NCBI RefSeq assembly: GCF_030817275.1
Contig: NZ_JAUSZD010000002.1
Span: 3,906,001-3,970,000 of the forward strand
From: Paenibacillus sp. V4I7
Lineage (GTDB): Bacteria; Bacillota; Bacilli; Paenibacillales; NBRC-103111
DNA: 64,000 bases
Reading direction: 5' to 3'
In this document: positions 18,098 to 27,139 of the stretch, piece after piece
How positions within the stretch are numbered: the stretch's first letter is position 1
How the letters are laid out: each line of letters opens with the position of its first letter
Position numbers and translations under genes: made by a program
The notes under the pieces: model-generated
The model's database searches: none
What the model saw: only the letters and a program-made list of their open reading frames with translations
What the model was told of the DNA's origin: nothing

Positions 18098-20517
18098 CGT
18101 TTCACCGATCCTTCCAGAGAAACTGCAGGAATTCGGAACATGGTATGATTTTGTACCGTGGTTACTTTCATGCGAATCGATTTCCCCTCTAGCAAGTATG
18201 GCTGCAGTTTGTCTCCCTCCCAGGATTGGAATGATTTTAAGGTGAATGGCTCCCAGGCCTTGGACTGTGAATTCCATAAATCCAAGGTTACATCGGGATT
18301 GGGATCGCCCGTCATTTCCATCGTTTGATAACTGGCACCCGCAATGAAAGGCAATTGATAATTGAGCGTAACATCTCCGCTGCCCATTTCCATGAAAGGA
18401 CCATTTTGGATTTGAATGGCGCTCATTTTCAAATGATTATCGATCAATTCAGGTACCATCGTCGTGCTTGGAATTATTATTTTACCGTCAGGTGTCACAT
18501 AATCAATCTCCATGTCCTGGGCTATAAGCGTTAACTGCTCAGCAGGTATACTGCCGTTTGAAGATAGGTTTAAGGAAGTCTGTTCCTTTAACCACCCGAT
18601 AATCATCGGATCAAACCCTCCCGAAAACGTGGACTTGCGATGTAAATACGCACTTAACATGGAACGCTGATGCAAGCCCGTATCATACCCGTTATTCGTA
18701 CTAGGATGTGGATAAGCAAGCTGCGCAACATCGGGACCATTGGAGATTGCCAAACCATTCGCCGTATCAAAGCTGGCTGAAGCTCCGGCCTTTACGGAAC
18801 CGATTTTGATAAACGATTGATTCACCAGCACGGCTACATCTGTCAAATCCTTTTTCGTATTGTTCGTTATTTGCCCTTTTGCTCCTTTGGCAGATAACTC
18901 CGAAATATTGTAGTCAAGCATCCCTAACTGAACTTGCTGCTCATCGTCCATTGCCAATTTGCTGATCGAAGAGTAAGGAATATCCTGTAATTCTACGATT
19001 GATGCTTCCTGCTCTTGTCTAATAATGAGTTCACTTCGATCATGAAGCTGTAAGCTAGGATACACTTCTCCTTGCATATAAGGAGATACGGCTGCTTTTC
19101 CAGGGAATTTAAACTCCATGCTGCCCCCCTTAGGTAAAAATACAGACAACGTGGACTGCTTTATCCCTGTGCCAGAGCCATTTAATGTAATCGTATTAAA
19201 CGTTTGAGCCATTGTACTCCCACGATTGGACGCCCCAAATTGAAAGATTCCGATACTTGTCACGATAGCAGCAATTGGAATGACGAACCAAGCCCATTCC
19301 CTTCGATCTAGCCGACGTAAAATCATATAGAGTAAAGGTCCAACAACAATCGCATAAAGCAGTAAAACCAATGCCAGAATAGCCAATTTAGGCGGCTGCA
19401 AGGATGGGAAGTATTCTAATGCCCGGTCCAACTCATAGTAGGGATCATTGCCGTACTTTTGATTTATATTAGAGGCATTCGCAGTTTCTAATGGTCCAGA
19501 CAGCATTTGCTCCCATAATCTAGCATTCCCGTTCCATGAGGCAAGTGGATTTAGAGATAAATCATACGCCACGTAGGTCACGAACCCGCTCCCATACGCA
19601 CCTCTCGCATATATAGGAAACGCTCCTTCAGTAACAACCGATTCTGCTCCTTTAACAAGATTTGCTTGTGAAAGCGTAAACGGCTGTGTGAGGATCAGCT
19701 CCTTCTCCCCCAACTTCGCGAGCTCAGTAAGCTCTTTCACTGTCGTTGTACCTTGATATGTCACAGGAGAAGCTTCTACGAAAGGTGCAGCAGTCTTCGG
19801 ATAGCCAGCACCGCCAGCTAACAGAAGGGTACCACCCCTTTTTGTCCATTGCAGGATGGCTTGTACTTGCTCCCCAGTCAGTGTATCCGAGGCAAAATCG
19901 TTCAAGGCAAGAACATCTAATCCATCTAAACCCAAAGCTTCACGCGGAATATCTGCTTGTTTGAGATGAAGAAGATTGAGCTTCTTGCCCGACTGGCCGA
20001 GCAGCGAAAGGAAGTTCAGTGTATCTATATCTCTGGCTAGAACGCCAACCTGCAAAGTCTCTTTAGGTAAATGGAAGGCTTCCAGATAGGTTTTGCCATC
20101 TAACGTTTTTTTCTTTCCGTTTTTTAGTGATTTTTCATAAAAGGCAATTGTATTATTGCTTTTTGTATACGCGTAACCAGGTATGAGCATGGTTACCATT
20201 TTCGTGCTGCCTTTTGGAAGCTCGATATGCTGTACATAGCTAAAATCCTTACTCCGATTCGGATTGGCTACCTGTATCACGAGATCGCCGGATAAATCTT
20301 CTCCTTGATTATGCAGTGTCATTGTAACAGGCGTCCAACGCCCCTGTTTGACATTTGAAGCTCCGAATCCAACTTCCGATTGAATCTCAATCATCGCTTC
20401 ATCTGCACGAACTACGCCGGAAAATGGAACAAAAGCTTGGAAACATAAAGCAAGGATCGAACACACTAGAAAACAAGTGAGACGAAATGTACGTGTCTTA
20501 AACGAACTCAATTTCAC
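18094..20517 (-). CDS. Large exported membrane protein of the MoxR/ABC module
   Basis: 807 residues. Signal peptide at about 11-38 (LTCFLVCSILALCFQAFVPF). An extracytoplasmic region contains beta-rich parts and a GATase-like segment (TKRGGTLLLAGGAGYP). Two membrane segments lie mid-protein (PKLAILALVLLLYAIVVGPLLYM and WFVIPIAAIVTSIGIF), followed by another beta-rich domain. First gene of the unit and coupled by ATGA to the ABC ATPase. Its topology suggests an envelope-facing partner of the ABC and VWA proteins. No enzyme motif recognised. Confidence 0.8.
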   Translation of the reverse strand: MKLSSFKTRTFRLTCFLVCSILALCFQAFVPFSGVVRADEAMIEIQSEVGFGASNVKQGRWTPVTMTLHNQGEDLSGDLVIQVANPNRSKDFSYVQHIELPKGSTKMVTMLIPGYAYTKSNNTIAFYEKSLKNGKKKTLDGKTYLEAFHLPKETLQVGVLARDIDTLNFLSLLGQSGKKLNLLHLKQADIPREALGLDGLDVLALNDFASDTLTGEQVQAILQWTKRGGTLLLAGGAGYPKTAAPFVEASPVTYQGTTTVKELTELAKLGEKELILTQPFTLSQANLVKGAESVVTEGAFPIYARGAYGSGFVTYVAYDLSLNPLASWNGNARLWEQMLSGPLETANASNINQKYGNDPYYELDRALEYFPSLQPPKLAILALVLLLYAIVVGPLLYMILRRLDRREWAWFVIPIAAIVTSIGIFQFGASNRGSTMAQTFNTITLNGSGTGIKQSTLSVFLPKGGSMEFKFPGKAAVSPYMQGEVYPSLQLHDRSELIIRQEQEASIVELQDIPYSSISKLAMDDEQQVQLGMLDYNISELSAKGAKGQITNNTKKDLTDVAVLVNQSFIKIGSVKAGASASFDTANGLAISNGPDVAQLAYPHPSTNNGYDTGLHQRSMLSAYLHRKSTFSGGFDPMIIGWLKEQTSLNLSSNGSIPAEQLTLIAQDMEIDYVTPDGKIIIPSTTMVPELIDNHLKMSAIQIQNGPFMEMGSGDVTLNYQLPFIAGASYQTMEMTGDPNPDVTLDLWNSQSKAWEPFTLKSFQSWEGDKLQPYLLEGKSIRMKVTTVQNHTMFRIPAVSLEGSVKR

Positions 20518-20593
20518 GCTGTGAACTCCCTTCTATTCATAACCTACTTCATAACTAGACGACAGAATTGGAAGAAAGTTTCAAATTCTAACA

Positions 20594-20638
20594 TAAAAAA
20601 ACAAACCGCTTCGCTGATTACTTCAGCTTGGCGGTTTT
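20594..20638 (-). terminator. Intrinsic terminator after terC
   Basis: AACCGC...GCGGTT stem with an inner complementary part, followed on the minus strand by TGTTTTTTT. Ends the TerC transcript before the exported-protein gene. Confidence 0.75.
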
Positions 20639-20647
20639 CCATATCGT

Positions 20648-21328
20648 CTATTCATTTCTTGCCTTGAATTGCAGCAATCGTACCCATTTGAAGGTTAAGC
20701 CAATCGTAATAACAAGCGAAGCCGCTACAATAGGGATCCATACATGCAGCATTTCATAATCATGCAGCAGCCAATCAATCATTTTCTCATCTTTAACAAA
20801 CATTTCTCCCGCTGTATATCCGAGAATGCCTGCACCCATAAATACGAGAATCGGAAATTTCTGCAGCAGTTCCATCACTAGCGTACTTCCCCATATAATG
20901 ATGGGGATACTGAGCCCTATACCGAGAATGATGACTGTATTGTTCCCATTCCCTTTAGCTGCAATCGCAAGAACATTATCCAAACTCATAACGAAATCCG
21001 CTACAACAATCGTCCATATCGCTTTACCAAGCGTCGAGGCTTCTTTCACATTTGAATGACTGTCATCATCCGTAAGAAGTTTTATTGCAATCCAGAACAG
21101 CAGAAGGGACCCCACGGCTTGAATATATGGGATATCGAGCAGACTTACAGCAACTAAAGTCAAGATCAACCGCAAGGCAATTGCCCCGAAAGCTCCCCAC
21201 CATATTGCAAGCTTACGCTGGGCAAGCGGCAAATTTTTGCTCGCCAATGCAATGACAACGGCATTATCACCGCTAAGCACAATATTGATCAACATAATTT
21301 GTAAAAACAAAATGAGCGCATCAATCAT
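20648..21328 (-). CDS. TerC family membrane protein
   Basis: 226 residues with about seven membrane segments. The two TerC signatures are present: LSGDNAVVIALA near the N-terminus and VADFVMSLDNVLAIAA mid-protein, whose Asp/Asn residues line the metal path. Known Bacillus members (YceF, YkoY, YjbE, MeeF-type) export or deliver Mn2+. A yybP-ykoY manganese riboswitch was looked for in the 100-bp leader and not seen. The leader instead contains a palindromic repeat shared with the end of thiI. Confidence 0.92.
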   Translation of the reverse strand: MIDALILFLQIMLINIVLSGDNAVVIALASKNLPLAQRKLAIWWGAFGAIALRLILTLVAVSLLDIPYIQAVGSLLLFWIAIKLLTDDDSHSNVKEASTLGKAIWTIVVADFVMSLDNVLAIAAKGNGNNTVIILGIGLSIPIIIWGSTLVMELLQKFPILVFMGAGILGYTAGEMFVKDEKMIDWLLHDYEMLHVWIPIVAASLVITIGLTFKWVRLLQFKARNE

Positions 21329-21400
21329 GCTTTACAACCTCCCAAGATGCATGGCAAGCAGGTGACGATATCTGCGATCATAGCGGCGAATAAGTTAGAA

Positions 21401-21442
21401 GCGGAGAGACTTTGAGCTACACTCAAAGATCCCTATATTAAG
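21401..21442 (+). repeat. Hairpin repeat covering the thiI stop codon
   Basis: GCGGAGAGACTTTGAGC-TACA-CTCAAAGATCCCTATATTAAG layout: a CTTTGAG/CTCAAAG stem with flanks GGAGAGA and ATCCCTATATTAAG. The same unit appears three times at 50053-50158 (opposite orientation) and once at 50953-50994. The last two codons and the TAG stop of thiI lie within it. Confidence 0.85.
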
Positions 21443-22635
21443 TCCGACACCTTCTTCATTTGTCCATGAACAATTTCAATCGTTTCTGTTTGTAAAACAG
21501 CTTTCTCAATTAATTCAGGTAAGAAGTCCATGCTGTTCTCGATTTTCTCAACCATACGCAGGTTAGGATTGGTACTTGGAGATGGAGGAAGAAATAAGGA
21601 ACAGCAATCCTCATAAGGCAAAATCGAGATCGGGAAAGTGCTGATCGATTCAGCTATTCGAATAATCTCTTGCTTGTCCATCATCATGAGCGGCTGTAAA
21701 AGCGGCAGCGTTACAACGCGCCCTATGACGTTTAGGCTCGGCAGCGTTTGACTAGCCACCTGTCCTAAGCTTTCACCAGTCACTAACGCACTTAGACCTT
21801 CTCGGTCTGCAATCTGTTCGGCAATGCGATACATCGCTCTCCGTATAAGCGTTACTAATAAATTATCTTGATACTCACGGTGGATAGATGTCTGTACTTC
21901 CGTAAATGGAACTAAATGAAGCTTCAAGGAATCTGTATAAGCAGACAACTGGTGTGCCAGTTCAATCACTTTATCCTTTGCACGCTCGCTGGTGTACGGA
22001 TAACTATGAAAGTGAATGGCTTCGATGGAAAGTCCCTTACGCATCGCTAACCAGCCGGCAACCGGACTATCAATACCCCCAGATAGCATCAGCAGCGCTT
22101 TTCCACTCGTTCCAGACGGGAATCCTCCTGCCCCCTCAATAACCTCTACATACATGAGTACTTGTTCTTCGCGAATCTCCACCCGCAGCTCAACCTCAGG
22201 ATTATGAACATCCACTTGAAGACCCGGTGATGCTTGGAGTACATAGCCTCCAACCAAATAATTCATTCGCTGTGAATCAAATGGAAATGATTTGTTCACT
22301 CTGCGAACGGTCACTTTAAAGGTTGCTGGTTGTTTCGGCAATGCCTGCATCATGCGCAGCGCCATCTCTTGAATGGCTTCGACCTCCATAGGAGCATGAT
22401 AGGCAGGACTGAACGACGCAAGTCCAAAAACGCGCTGCAAAGCTGCTGAAGCTTGTTCATAAGCTGCTCCCCCTAGCTCCACATATACGCGTCCAAACTC
22501 GGGAATATACCTTAAATCAGGAAATGGGCCTAAAACTTTACGAATTTGAGTCATGACGCTTCGTTCAAAACGCTTACGATTTTTTCCTTTGAGCATCATC
22601 TCGCCAAAACGCAAAATTAAACAATCCGGTTTCAT
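21433..22635 (-). CDS. thiI: tRNA 4-thiouridine sulfurtransferase ThiI
   Basis: 400 residues. N-terminal ferredoxin-like and THUMP domains (about 1-165), then the PP-loop ATPase with LMLSGGIDSPVAGWL (about 182-196). There is no C-terminal rhodanese domain, as usual in Bacillota. Makes s4U8 in tRNA, taking sulfur from a cysteine desulfurase; its 4-bp overlap with the desulfurase gene upstream matches the B. subtilis nifZ-thiI pair. The final residues LI and the stop codon come from a repeat element. Confidence 0.96.
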   Translation of the reverse strand: MKPDCLILRFGEMMLKGKNRKRFERSVMTQIRKVLGPFPDLRYIPEFGRVYVELGGAAYEQASAALQRVFGLASFSPAYHAPMEVEAIQEMALRMMQALPKQPATFKVTVRRVNKSFPFDSQRMNYLVGGYVLQASPGLQVDVHNPEVELRVEIREEQVLMYVEVIEGAGGFPSGTSGKALLMLSGGIDSPVAGWLAMRKGLSIEAIHFHSYPYTSERAKDKVIELAHQLSAYTDSLKLHLVPFTEVQTSIHREYQDNLLVTLIRRAMYRIAEQIADREGLSALVTGESLGQVASQTLPSLNVIGRVVTLPLLQPLMMMDKQEIIRIAESISTFPISILPYEDCCSLFLPPSPSTNPNLRMVEKIENSMDFLPELIEKAVLQTETIEIVHGQMKKVSDLI

Positions 22636-23810
22636 CTACGGTTCCCCCTTCTGACTGATGATTTGCCGAGCATGGGAGCGAGTTCCTTCACGACCTCCCG
22701 CAATGCGAAAACCAATAACTCTATCTCTTTTTCTTGCTGTTCGTCAGAGAAGCTAACTCTAAGTCCACTGACAGCTCTTTCTCGACTACAGCCTAAAGCT
22801 AGCATCACCGTGCTTGGATCTGATTCCTCTGAAGCACAGGCTGATTTCGTAGAAATGTATATTTGCCTCTGTTCGAGAGCATGAACAACAACCTCAGCCT
22901 TCATACCCGCGAAGGCAAAGTGAACAATATGGGGAGCCATCTCCTCTTGCTGCTCGGATCCTGTAAGGGTGAGCTCAGGGATTGATGAGATACCATCCAC
23001 AATCATACGTCTTAACCGATACATATGCTCTGTTTTCGCTGTAAGGTTCTCTACGGAAAGTCGGAGCGCTTTGGCCATTCCTACAATAAGTGGAACATTT
23101 TCCGTACCGGAGCGAATGCCATATTCTTGACCGCCCCCTACAAGCAAAGGCTTGAGCTGCACACCCTCTCTGCGGTATAGAAACCCAACTCCCTTAGGAC
23201 CTCTGAATTTATGAGCAGATGCACTGCATAAGTCTACGCCCCACTCTTTAGGGTGAAAAGGAAGCTTTGCAATGCCTTGAACGGCATCAACATGAAATAG
23301 CACCTTTGGATATTGAGCTAACCATTGGCCAATTTCTTGGATAGGCTGAATCGTACCTACTTCATTATTGACATACATCACACTAACAAGAATGGTATCC
23401 TCTGTTATTGCTTCTTGAAGGGTCTCTAGCTCAACACACCCCTTACTATTCACAGGTAAATAAGTAACTCGAAAACCCTCACGCTCCAGTTCAAGAAAAA
23501 CTTCCTTCACCGAAGCGTGTTCGATTTGCGTTGTAATGAGATGCTTGCCGCGGTTTTGATAGCTGTAAACGGCACCTTTAATCGCCAAATTATTACTTTC
23601 CGTCCCGCCGGATGTACATATAATTTCAGCAGGCAGCACACCTAATGCTCCGGCAATCACCTCTTTGGAGCTGTTTAGGAGCTTCTCCGCTTGTATCCCT
23701 AATCGATGAATCGATGATGGATTTCCATAATGTTCCTTCATCACTTCGGCTATCGTATCAATGACTTCTTCATAAAGTGGCGTTGTCGCCGCGTAGTCCA
23801 AATATAGCAT
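22632..23810 (-). CDS. nifZ: Cysteine desulfurase (NifZ/IscS family)
   Basis: 392 residues from ATG 23810 (MLYLDYAATTPLYEEV), with AAAGGGGAA upstream. An alternative TTG at 23858 has AAAGGA spaced well too, so the start is not certain. PLP lysine lies in SASAHKFRGPKGVG; the mobile Cys loop is STKSACASEES. Supplies persulfide sulfur to ThiI, whose gene it overlaps by 4 bp. Confidence 0.94.
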   Translation of the reverse strand: MLYLDYAATTPLYEEVIDTIAEVMKEHYGNPSSIHRLGIQAEKLLNSSKEVIAGALGVLPAEIICTSGGTESNNLAIKGAVYSYQNRGKHLITTQIEHASVKEVFLELEREGFRVTYLPVNSKGCVELETLQEAITEDTILVSVMYVNNEVGTIQPIQEIGQWLAQYPKVLFHVDAVQGIAKLPFHPKEWGVDLCSASAHKFRGPKGVGFLYRREGVQLKPLLVGGGQEYGIRSGTENVPLIVGMAKALRLSVENLTAKTEHMYRLRRMIVDGISSIPELTLTGSEQQEEMAPHIVHFAFAGMKAEVVVHALEQRQIYISTKSACASEESDPSTVMLALGCSRERAVSGLRVSFSDEQQEKEIELLVFALREVVKELAPMLGKSSVRRGNRR

Positions 23811-23921
23811 TTTTTGCTGATTCCCCTTTATCACGCTCTTGCTGCCGCGCACAATCAAATTAAATTCCTTTCATCATTAAAGCTTAAAACAGGGCATAAC
23901 TCAAGCATCCTCGGGTAACAC

Positions 23922-23960
23922 AAAAAGCCGACCTCCGCTTAAACATTCGGAAATCAGCTT
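23922..23960 (-). terminator. Intrinsic terminator of the lytic transglycosylase gene
   Basis: A 13-bp stem with G-U pairs (AAGCTGATTTCCG against CGGAGGTCGGCTT) followed by TTTTTG on the minus strand, directly after the stop at 23973. Confidence 0.75.
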
Positions 23961-23972
23961 GTTAGCTAATGA

Positions 23973-24680
23973 TTATAATGAAAAATTCTGCCTGTGACCC
24001 ATCACTTTAGAGATGTAGCCTTGCGTTTCCCTTGGCAGTAAATGGAGCTTGTTAGCCAGATCCTGATCGGTCTTGATGCCTAATCGGTCAACACGTCCAG
24101 GCCCGGCATTGTAAGCTGCAAGAGCAACCCCTTCATTTCCGTTGTACTTCTTAATTAAGTTGCTAAGGAAATGAGTACCTGCATCGACATTTTGCTTAGG
24201 ATCAAATGGGTTCGTTACACCGAAGCCTCTGCCTGTCCCATCCATCAGCTGCATCAAACCTTTGGCACCTGCCGGCGATACGGCCTGGTGATTGAATTCT
24301 GATTCTTGCTGAATGACCGCCTTGACTAGCGAGGTATCCACACCGTATTTATGACTTGCCTCTTGGATAAGACCGTCATACTGCGAGACCGAGGATGCTT
24401 TACTCACGGTTTGTATGGGTGTATAAGCCCTATTCAAAGCCCCCAAAGAACTTGGCATACTGTTAGTCGAGTTACCTAGCATGGAAGATAAAGTGTCTTG
24501 GTTTGTAACGCTAGTTCCACCAGATTGTCCCATAATCGTGTCGAGCAGCGCACTAAAATCGCCTGAATCATCCGTACTTGATGTCGCGGTTTCACCGGAT
24601 AGCAAACTCATTTTACCCATCAACTGAAGCTGGAGCAATTCTTTCATTACTCTAGGATCAATGCTGTTCGTGCTGTTCAT
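23973..24680 (-). CDS. Lytic transglycosylase (SLT domain)
   Basis: 235 residues. Ser/Thr-rich N-terminal half (about 1-100), then an SLT domain: YDGLIQEASHKYGVD, catalytic Glu in AVIQQESEFN, SPAGAKGLMQLM and AAYNAGPGRVD. No clear signal peptide, as in B. subtilis YjbJ/CwlQ-type proteins. Cleaves peptidoglycan to anhydro-muropeptides. Single gene with its own terminator. Confidence 0.92.
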   Translation of the reverse strand: MNSTNSIDPRVMKELLQLQLMGKMSLLSGETATSSTDDSGDFSALLDTIMGQSGGTSVTNQDTLSSMLGNSTNSMPSSLGALNRAYTPIQTVSKASSVSQYDGLIQEASHKYGVDTSLVKAVIQQESEFNHQAVSPAGAKGLMQLMDGTGRGFGVTNPFDPKQNVDAGTHFLSNLIKKYNGNEGVALAAYNAGPGRVDRLGIKTDQDLANKLHLLPRETQGYISKVMGHRQNFSL

Positions 24681-24768
24681 CCGTCAGACCTCGTTTCTAT
24701 CCATTCATCGTTGTCTTCATTGTACACGTTTTGTGCCCTGACGACCATCCCCAATTTATAAGGAATCA

Positions 24769-24800
24769 TTAAAAAAGAGACCGTCATTTGACAGTCTCTC
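24769..24800 (-). terminator. Intrinsic terminator of the CNNM/CBS gene
   Basis: GAGACTGTC-AAAT-GACGGTCTC (minus strand), then TTTTTTAATG. Confidence 0.8.
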
Positions 24801-24807
24801 TTCCATC

Positions 24808-26142
24808 TCAAGAAATGTTTTGCTGCAGTAACTCATTCTCATCCGACAATTTTCTTACCATGACACGAGAAATCCGTAGATGATCTGTCTCTTCAACAAT
24901 AAATATGAACTCATCGTTGTAACTGACCTGCTGGTTCTTGCTTGGCGGTATCTCCGTTTTCGAGTAAATCCATCCGCCGATTGTATCATAATCATCCGAC
25001 TCAATTTCAAGTCCGAAATATTCATTCACTTCATCAATTAGCAGCAATCCATCAATGGAATAGGTGTTTTCATCCTTGATTTCAATTGTAGGACGCTCTT
25101 CATCGAACTCATCTTGAATTTCTCCAACAATTTCTTCCATAATGTCTTCCAGTGTCACAAGACCTGATGTTCCACCGTACTCATCAATGAGCAATGCCAT
25201 CTGGCTTTTCCTTTTCTGCATCATTTTTAACAAATCACTGATAAGAATCGAATCTGGAACTGTCGTTATCGGTCGGATAATCTTCTTGATCCCTTTCAGG
25301 TTCGCATCCGGCTTGAGTAAATCCTTGATGTGGACGAAGCCAATAATATTGTCTTTGTCCGGATCACATACCGGGTAGCGCGTACGCATTTCTTTAATGG
25401 CAATCGCAAGATTCTCAGAATAGGTAAGTCCGGCATACAAACATTCCATTTCTGTTCTTGGGATCATAATTTCCCTGGCAGTCGTCTCTGCAAATCCAAA
25501 TATATTATCAACAAGCGTAAGCTCTGTATTATCTATAAGTCCGTTTTTGTGACTTTCTTTCATAAGGACACGAATCTCGTCCTCCGTATGCGCCGATTCA
25601 TGTTCAGTTGCAGGCTCGATTCCTGCACGTCGTAACATCCAGTTCGATATACCATTCAATAACCAAATAAACGGATACATCACTTTGTAGAAAAATACCA
25701 TGGGCCCTGCAGATAGCAGAGTTATTTGTTCAGCTTTACGAATCGCATACGTCTTAGGGAACTGTTCGCCTAATGTAATATGCAATGTGGTCATTAAGGA
25801 GAAAGCAATAATGAAGGTAATCGTGTGGAACACCGTATCTGGCAAATTCAGCGGAGCAAATAATGGCTCCAGAATTCTGGCGAACGTCGGCTCCCCGACA
25901 TAACCAAGTCCCAACGAAGTAAGTGTAATCCCGAGCTGACAAGCTCCTAAGTAGGCGTCGAGATTATTCATAATTCCTTGTGCAAATTTTGCATTGCGTC
26001 GGCCTTCACCAACAAGAGAATCAATGCGACTACCTCTTACCTTGACCATCGCGAATTCAGCTGCGACAAAAAAACCATTTAATAACACCAGTCCAAACAT
26101 TAACAGAAAACTGATTAACGTTCCGGGCAAAGGATCTTCCAA
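24808..26142 (-). CDS. CNNM/CBS domain membrane protein (hemolysin C-like)
   Basis: 444 residues. An N-terminal CNNM domain with about four membrane segments (about 8-190, GFFVAAEFAMVKVRGSRI, LGLGYVGEPTF), two CBS domains (about 210-335; ITTVPDSILISDLL, LVTLEDIMEEIVGEIQDEFDEE) and a CorC/HlyC-type C-terminal domain. Family members handle Mg2+ or other divalent cations despite the hemolysin name. Monocistronic, with a good promoter at 26235-26262. Confidence 0.93.
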   Translation of the reverse strand: MEDPLPGTLISFLLMFGLVLLNGFFVAAEFAMVKVRGSRIDSLVGEGRRNAKFAQGIMNNLDAYLGACQLGITLTSLGLGYVGEPTFARILEPLFAPLNLPDTVFHTITFIIAFSLMTTLHITLGEQFPKTYAIRKAEQITLLSAGPMVFFYKVMYPFIWLLNGISNWMLRRAGIEPATEHESAHTEDEIRVLMKESHKNGLIDNTELTLVDNIFGFAETTAREIMIPRTEMECLYAGLTYSENLAIAIKEMRTRYPVCDPDKDNIIGFVHIKDLLKPDANLKGIKKIIRPITTVPDSILISDLLKMMQKRKSQMALLIDEYGGTSGLVTLEDIMEEIVGEIQDEFDEERPTIEIKDENTYSIDGLLLIDEVNEYFGLEIESDDYDTIGGWIYSKTEIPPSKNQQVSYNDEFIFIVEETDHLRISRVMVRKLSDENELLQQNIS

Positions 26143-26234
26143 TACCTTACCTATCCCCTATCAAGCGCGATTACTGCACCAAGGAGAATAGGTACACCTC
26201 CCTTTATTTCGATTTAATTTAAATATCACTTTTC

Positions 26235-26262
26235 ATTATATAATAATACTGTAATCATTCAA
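26235..26262 (-). promoter_or_regulatory. Sigma-A promoter of the CNNM/CBS gene
   Basis: Minus strand: -35 TTGAAT (26257-26262), 16-bp spacer, -10 TATAAT (26235-26240), about 90 bp upstream of the start codon. Confidence 0.65.
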
Positions 26263-26360
26263 AGGTGCGAATATGACTCCTGAAGCCAAATAGTACGAGC
26301 AAACGGGAGTATACGCATTAAAACGGTGGCTTAATGAGTCTCTACCCGCTATTTATCCCT

Positions 26361-26388
26361 CTGAAACGCGAATTTACGCGTTTTTTTC
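26361..26388 (+). terminator. Orphan terminator-like hairpin
   Basis: AAACGCG-AATTTA-CGCG followed by seven T on the plus strand. No plus-strand ORF of any size precedes it, so it may end a small untranslated transcript or be fortuitous. Confidence 0.4.
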
Positions 26389-26390
26389 AT

Positions 26391-26430
26391 AAAAAAAATA
26401 AAAACAAGCCGATCTCTCGGCTTGCTTTTA
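26391..26430 (-). terminator. Intrinsic terminator of the 139-aa membrane protein gene
   Basis: Perfect CAAGCCGA/TCGGCTTG stem with a TCTC loop; followed on the minus strand by TTTTTATTTTTTT. Confidence 0.85.
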
Positions 26431-26435
26431 ATCAG

Positions 26436-26855
26436 TCAAGCAAAATAGGGTACTAACAAAAAATAGGCGGCGACGGCAATAAAACCAAGCGCGACTGACC
26501 AAGACCCTAGTCTTTTATTCCCCATAAGAAACGCAATAACGCCAAGCACAATACCCGAAACACCCAATAGCACTGGCCATACAAAAAGAGAAGCCAATGC
26601 AACGAATAGTGCAACATAACCTACAGCTTTGTTACGCGTAACTGCCTCAACCAATTCCCCTATCTCCTCATCTGACACATCAGAGTGAGTCTCTGGTTTA
26701 GCCTTATACGGCTCGGCATAGTTGATTCTTCGTGTAGGTACGACAATCTCGGCTGCGTATTCTTCCTTATGGTTCAATCCGCTCTCAATACGGAGCTGAT
26801 CCTTTTGGTACCGCTCCTTGGTGGCATTATCCAGAGGGACATCGTCTTTATTCAT
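26436..26855 (-). CDS. Small membrane protein, DUF4190-like C-terminus
   Basis: 139 residues. Charged N-terminal half (about 1-85), then two hydrophobic segments (VGYVALFVALASLFVWPVLLGVSGIVLGVIAFLMG and WSVALGFIAVAAYFLLV) of the kind found in small DUF4190-type proteins. No catalytic motif. It lies 21 bp downstream of the DUF1540 gene and ends in a strong terminator, so the two are probably cotranscribed. Confidence 0.75.
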   Translation of the reverse strand: MNKDDVPLDNATKERYQKDQLRIESGLNHKEEYAAEIVVPTRRINYAEPYKAKPETHSDVSDEEIGELVEAVTRNKAVGYVALFVALASLFVWPVLLGVSGIVLGVIAFLMGNKRLGSWSVALGFIAVAAYFLLVPYFA

Positions 26856-26876
26856 GCTGCCTCCATGTTACGCGCC

Positions 26877-27092
26877 TTAATGTTTTTTCTTAGCTTTGAA
26901 AGTGTGGCAGCAAGTATTAGCGACTTTGTTTGCTGCATCTTGATGATCCGTATCAAATGATTCCCCTGCAAACTCTTCATTATAATTGGCGGCAGCATGC
27001 TGATCGACTTCAATCATAATCGTTCCTGCACTACAGTTGTTGCCTTGCGCCCAGTATTCGCAATTGGCAACTGCACATTTTACATCCGGCAT
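26877..27092 (-). CDS. DUF1540 domain protein
   Basis: 71 residues from ATG 27092 (AAAGGGG 8 nt upstream; two earlier in-frame starts are too close to it). MPDVKCAVANCEYWAQGNNCSAG and a C-terminal CCHTF give the Cys pattern of DUF1540, a small, probably metal-binding domain frequent in spore formers. The middle is acidic (DTDHQDAAN). Function unknown. Confidence 0.85.
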   Translation of the reverse strand: MPDVKCAVANCEYWAQGNNCSAGTIMIEVDQHAAANYNEEFAGESFDTDHQDAANKVANTCCHTFKAKKKH

Positions 27093-27139
27093 AATCATCA
27101 CCCCTTTAACAATTTGCCCGCTGTCAGGGTGATCTATGC

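Noticed and set aside
21329..21432. Manganese (yybP-ykoY) riboswitch before terC
   Set aside because: Leader is only about 100 bp and lacks the conserved core; it contains the hairpin repeat instead.
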